A model generated the notes under the pieces. That model did not search any database, had not been told where the DNA came from, and worked only from the letters and a program-made list of their open reading frames with translations. Of a stretch of DNA of 32,167 nucleotides, positions 30,235 through 32,167 are shown in pieces. Both the position numbers and the translations under genes were made by a program. Numbering within the stretch: the first letter of the stretch is position 1; every line of letters starts with the position of its first letter. Origin of the DNA: Sphingomonadaceae bacterium (lineage in GTDB: Bacteria > Pseudomonadota > Alphaproteobacteria > Sphingomonadales > Sphingomonadaceae); the NCBI GenBank assembly GCA_021732525.1, contig JAKFUU010000009.1, forward strand, positions 1-32,167. Direction: 5' to 3'.

Positions 30235-31683
30235 TCAGGCCGCCGAACGGCAATCAAGGCATGGGCGATGGGCCGGGGATTTAGCATCCATTGCATCGCG
30301 CGCAGCTCGGAGTGCGGTCCGGACCCCTTCTTCGATAACCGGGTGGTAGAACGGGCTGTCGAGCATCTGCTGGACGGAACGATCTGCCTCGATGGCCCAG
30401 GCAAGCAAGTGGGCTATGTGTTCAGCTGCAGGGCCGACCATCTCTGCCCCAAGGAACTTGCCGGTTTCGGGGTGGGCGTAGACATTGAGCTTGCCGATGT
30501 TCCGCCCCGCCACCCGCGCGCGCCCCTGTCCGGTGAAATCGACAGCGCCCGTGATGAATTTTGCCTGAGCTTTGGTCAATTGTGCGTGGCTTTGCCCGAC
30601 CATTGCGATCTGCGGGTCGGAAAAGACTACGCCGATCGGCGTGCGTCGATGGCGCGGCGCCACGAAGGGAAAGCGTGCTGCATTCTCCCCAGCGATCCGT
30701 CCGGCATCCGATGCTTCGTGCAGAAGCGGCGCATCGGGCGCGGCATCGCCGGCAAGGAAAATGGCGCTCTCGCCGATCTGGGTCGTGCGGCGATCCCAGT
30801 CTACCGGGGTGCCGAGTTCATCAAGAGCAATACCGGCGTGTTCCAGACCGAGCCTGTCGAGGTTGGGGCGGCGGCCTGTCGCCGCGATCAGATAGTCGAA
30901 GCGTTCCTCCACTTCACGCCCAGCTAACCGTTCAGCCACAATTACTTGGTTTCCCTCGCGTTTGACGGAAACAACTTCTGAAGACGGCGAGAAACGATAC
31001 TCCGCCGCATAGGCAGCGCGGGCTACCTCGGCGACAACAGGGTCCGTTAGAGGGCCGACACGCCCACTGCGCCCGAACAGCTTGACCCGCACGCCCAGTC
31101 GGTCGAGCGCCTGGGCGAGTTCGAGGCCTATGACACCGTTGCCAAACACTGCGATGGCCGATGGTAGGTCATCCCAGTCAAACACATCGTCGTTTATGAT
31201 GAGCCGATCACCCAGTGCATCCCACGCCGAAGGCCATACTGGACGCGATCCCGTTGCAATCACAACCCGCCCGGCTTCGATTTCTGTTCCATCGTTTAGC
31301 AACAGGCGATTGGGCGCAACGAAGCGGGCCGAACCACGGATTTTGTGAGCATCCGGCCAGATCTCGACATCTTCCACTACGAAGCCAACAAAGCGGTCAC
31401 GTTCGGCACGAAGCCTCGCCATCACAGCCTTGCCGTCGACTTCGACCTTCGCGACGTTGATGCCGAATTGGCCTGCGTGGCGGGCGTGGTGTGCGGCTTC
31501 GGCAGCTGCAATCAACAATTTCGACGGCATGCATCCAACGCGGGCGCAGGTCGTCCCGTAATGTCCATCCTCAATGACCAGAATCGAGTCAGTAAATTGG
31601 CGTGCCGATTTGTACGCTGACATTCCAGCGCTACCAGCACCGATAATAACGACCTCGGCTTTTATGGTCATAGTATTTGGCAT
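30235..31683 (-). CDS. Pyridine nucleotide-disulfide oxidoreductase (dihydrolipoyl dehydrogenase-like)
   Basis: A 482-residue FAD enzyme: VVIIGAGSAGMSAY (FAD), the redox-active CARVGCMPSK (C-x4-C), AIAVFGNGVIGLELAQAL (NAD(P)H), IFLAGDAAPDAPLLHEA (FAD) and, near the C-terminus, FYHPVIEEGVRTALR, where H and E take the place of the HPT-x-SE pair of lipoamide dehydrogenases. No N-terminal heavy-metal domain and no C-terminal Cys pair of mercuric reductase (the tail C-L-D-C is C-x-x-C, not vicinal). It probably reduces a disulfide or quinone with NAD(P)H; the substrate is not known. GGAGCGAG stands before the ATG at 31683; a second Met (31671) is an alternative. Same strand as gap, likely one operon. 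Confidence 0.88.
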   Translation of the reverse strand: MPNTMTIKAEVVIIGAGSAGMSAYKSARQFTDSILVIEDGHYGTTCARVGCMPSKLLIAAAEAAHHARHAGQFGINVAKVEVDGKAVMARLRAERDRFVGFVVEDVEIWPDAHKIRGSARFVAPNRLLLNDGTEIEAGRVVIATGSRPVWPSAWDALGDRLIINDDVFDWDDLPSAIAVFGNGVIGLELAQALDRLGVRVKLFGRSGRVGPLTDPVVAEVARAAYAAEYRFSPSSEVVSVKREGNQVIVAERLAGREVEERFDYLIAATGRRPNLDRLGLEHAGIALDELGTPVDWDRRTTQIGESAIFLAGDAAPDAPLLHEASDAGRIAGENAARFPFVAPRHRRTPIGVVFSDPQIAMVGQSHAQLTKAQAKFITGAVDFTGQGRARVAGRNIGKLNVYAHPETGKFLGAEMVGPAAEHIAHLLAWAIEADRSVQQMLDSPFYHPVIEEGVRTALRAARDAMDAKSPAHRPCLDCRSAA

Positions 31684-31801
31684 GACAATCTCGCTCCATC
31701 AGGTGACTGCCGAGAATTAGTATTCCACGTTGGCAGCAACAATCGCCCAAAGGGAAAACACTCCGTGCCGCGAAGCGGAACAATCGAGGCTGCGATAGGG
31801 A

Positions 31802-31971
31802 TCAGGCGCGGCTCTGCTGCCCCAGCTTGGTCCCGATGAGGTGATCAAGCGAAACCCTGCCCGGACCACGGGCAATGATCGCGAGTGCGAGTGCAAACCA
31901 CCCGAAGTGGGTTGAGAGAAACGCATCAGGATAGACGAATAGCTGGATCGTCAAGGTCATGACGAACAGTC
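31802..31971 (-). pseudogene. 3' remnant of a DoxX-family membrane protein gene
   Basis: From the left end of the IS-like sequence at 31972 the minus strand reads SRLFVMTLTIQLFVYPDAFL, then HFGWFALALAIIARGPGRVS and LDHLIG, which is the C-terminal membrane segment and tail of DoxX-type proteins. The first two thirds of the gene are missing; beyond 31972 the frame runs into IS-end sequence. The remnant is ~55 codons and ends at the TGA at 31802-31804. It lay upstream of the flavoprotein and gap genes on the same strand, so the insertion may also have removed their promoter. Confidence 0.65.
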
Positions 31972-32006
31972 TGGACTTGCACCGGTTTGGTTCCGGCCAC
32001 CTGTCT
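31972..32006. repeat. IS-end-like sequence, copy A
   Basis: Begins tggacttgcaccggtttggt. It matches the sequence at 32042 in 25 of the first 32 positions and sits exactly where the DoxX coding sequence breaks off. It is probably the end of an IS related to, but not the same as, the one starting at 32042. Confidence 0.5.
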
Positions 32007-32041
32007 ATCATTATGCCACCTTAGCTTCGAAAGCCAAGGGG

Positions 32042-32076
32042 TGGACTTGTAACGTTTTAGTTCCGGTGACTTGAGA
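32042..32076. repeat. IS-end-like sequence, copy B (left end of the IS3-like element)
   Basis: Begins tggacttgtaacgttttagt, 70 bp after copy A in the same orientation. It lies 62 bp before the transposase start, a normal distance from an IS end to its first gene. Confidence 0.5.
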
Positions 32077-32103
32077 TTATAACCTCACTCAGGGAGACGG
32101 AAC

Positions 32104-32167
32104 ATGTCGATCAAGCATACAGAAGATTTCAAGTTAGAAGCGGTGCGGATTGCGCTGAGCAGCGGCT
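32104..32167 (+). CDS. IS3-like transposase OrfA, N-terminal part, cut by window edge
   Basis: The frame starts MSIKHTEDFKLEAVRIALSS with GGGAG about eight bases upstream and runs off the right end. The pattern H-T-x-x-F-K-x-E-A-V-R-x-A-L is the start of the HTH domain of IS3-type OrfA (Tnp_1) proteins, which bind the element's ends. Only about 21 codons are visible, so the family call is moderate. Confidence 0.65.
   Translation, partial: MSIKHTEDFKLEAVRIALSSG

Noticed and set aside
30169-30927. 252-codon plus-strand open frame
   Set aside because: Antisense to the disulfide oxidoreductase gene with its FAD and redox motifs; no family resemblance.
30235-31683. Mercuric reductase
   Set aside because: There is no N-terminal metal-binding domain, no vicinal Cys pair at the C-terminus and no other mer gene nearby.
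1-32167. CRISPR array, tRNA or rRNA genes, integrase, att-site pair
   Set aside because: I saw no regularly spaced repeats, no cloverleaf-like tRNA sequence, no rRNA sequence, no tyrosine or serine recombinase, and no direct-repeat pair that would mark element ends.

Overview
The window looks like accessory DNA from a GC-rich alphaproteobacterium, most likely of the Sphingomonadales. This rests on the ArdC / DUF2958 / ParB-like / DUF736 module typical of mobile elements in that group, on the neighbouring MobC and HUH relaxase, and on the many glutathione- and DJ-1-type genes. No housekeeping locus, rRNA, tRNA, integrase or replication gene is visible, so I cannot say whether it is a plasmid or an integrated element.

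Region 1 (1-10.6 kb) is a defence island. An ATGA-coupled plus-strand operon encodes an SNF2 helicase (cut by the window edge inside its DEAH box), a 61-residue protein, an N-terminally truncated AIPR protein, a beta-class Mod methyltransferase and a Res helicase-nuclease. This is a Type III restriction-modification system with extra subunits. A deletion scar lies at about 2590-2600: the first codons of what looks like a RecF/SMC-type ATPase gene run out of frame into the AIPR gene. Convergent to it is a two-gene minus-strand unit: a 734-residue GNAT / PIN nuclease / GNAT-like / PUA-ASCH-like protein and, overlapping its end, a single-domain ASCH protein. I do not recognise this pair as a described system; it is the best candidate for something new.

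Region 2 (10.6-18.2 kb) is mobile-element backbone: ArdC antirestriction protein, a frameshifted small gene, DUF2958, a 610-residue ParB-like protein, DUF736, a DUF1772 membrane protein, a candidate oriT hairpin, MobC and a VirD2/MobA-like relaxase. Strong GC-rich hairpins follow most of these genes, two with almost the same sequence.

Region 3 (18.3-28.2 kb) is a redox and electrophile-stress cluster: two DJ-1/PfpI paralogues, two glutathione S-transferases, a carboxymuconolactone-decarboxylase-like protein, an outer-membrane beta-barrel, a LysR regulator divergent from a GST operon, a PNPOx / ferredoxin-reductase / [2Fe-2S] fusion, a second PNPOx protein, a DUF1348 protein, small membrane proteins and glutaredoxin.

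Region 4 (28.2-32.2 kb) holds a complete 863-bp IS5-family (IS427-group) element with a -1 frameshift transposase, then GAPDH and a pyridine-nucleotide disulfide oxidoreductase on the minus strand, the 3' remnant of a DoxX-type gene, and the start of an IS3-like element running off the right end. The GAPDH and flavoprotein probably belong with the stress cluster.
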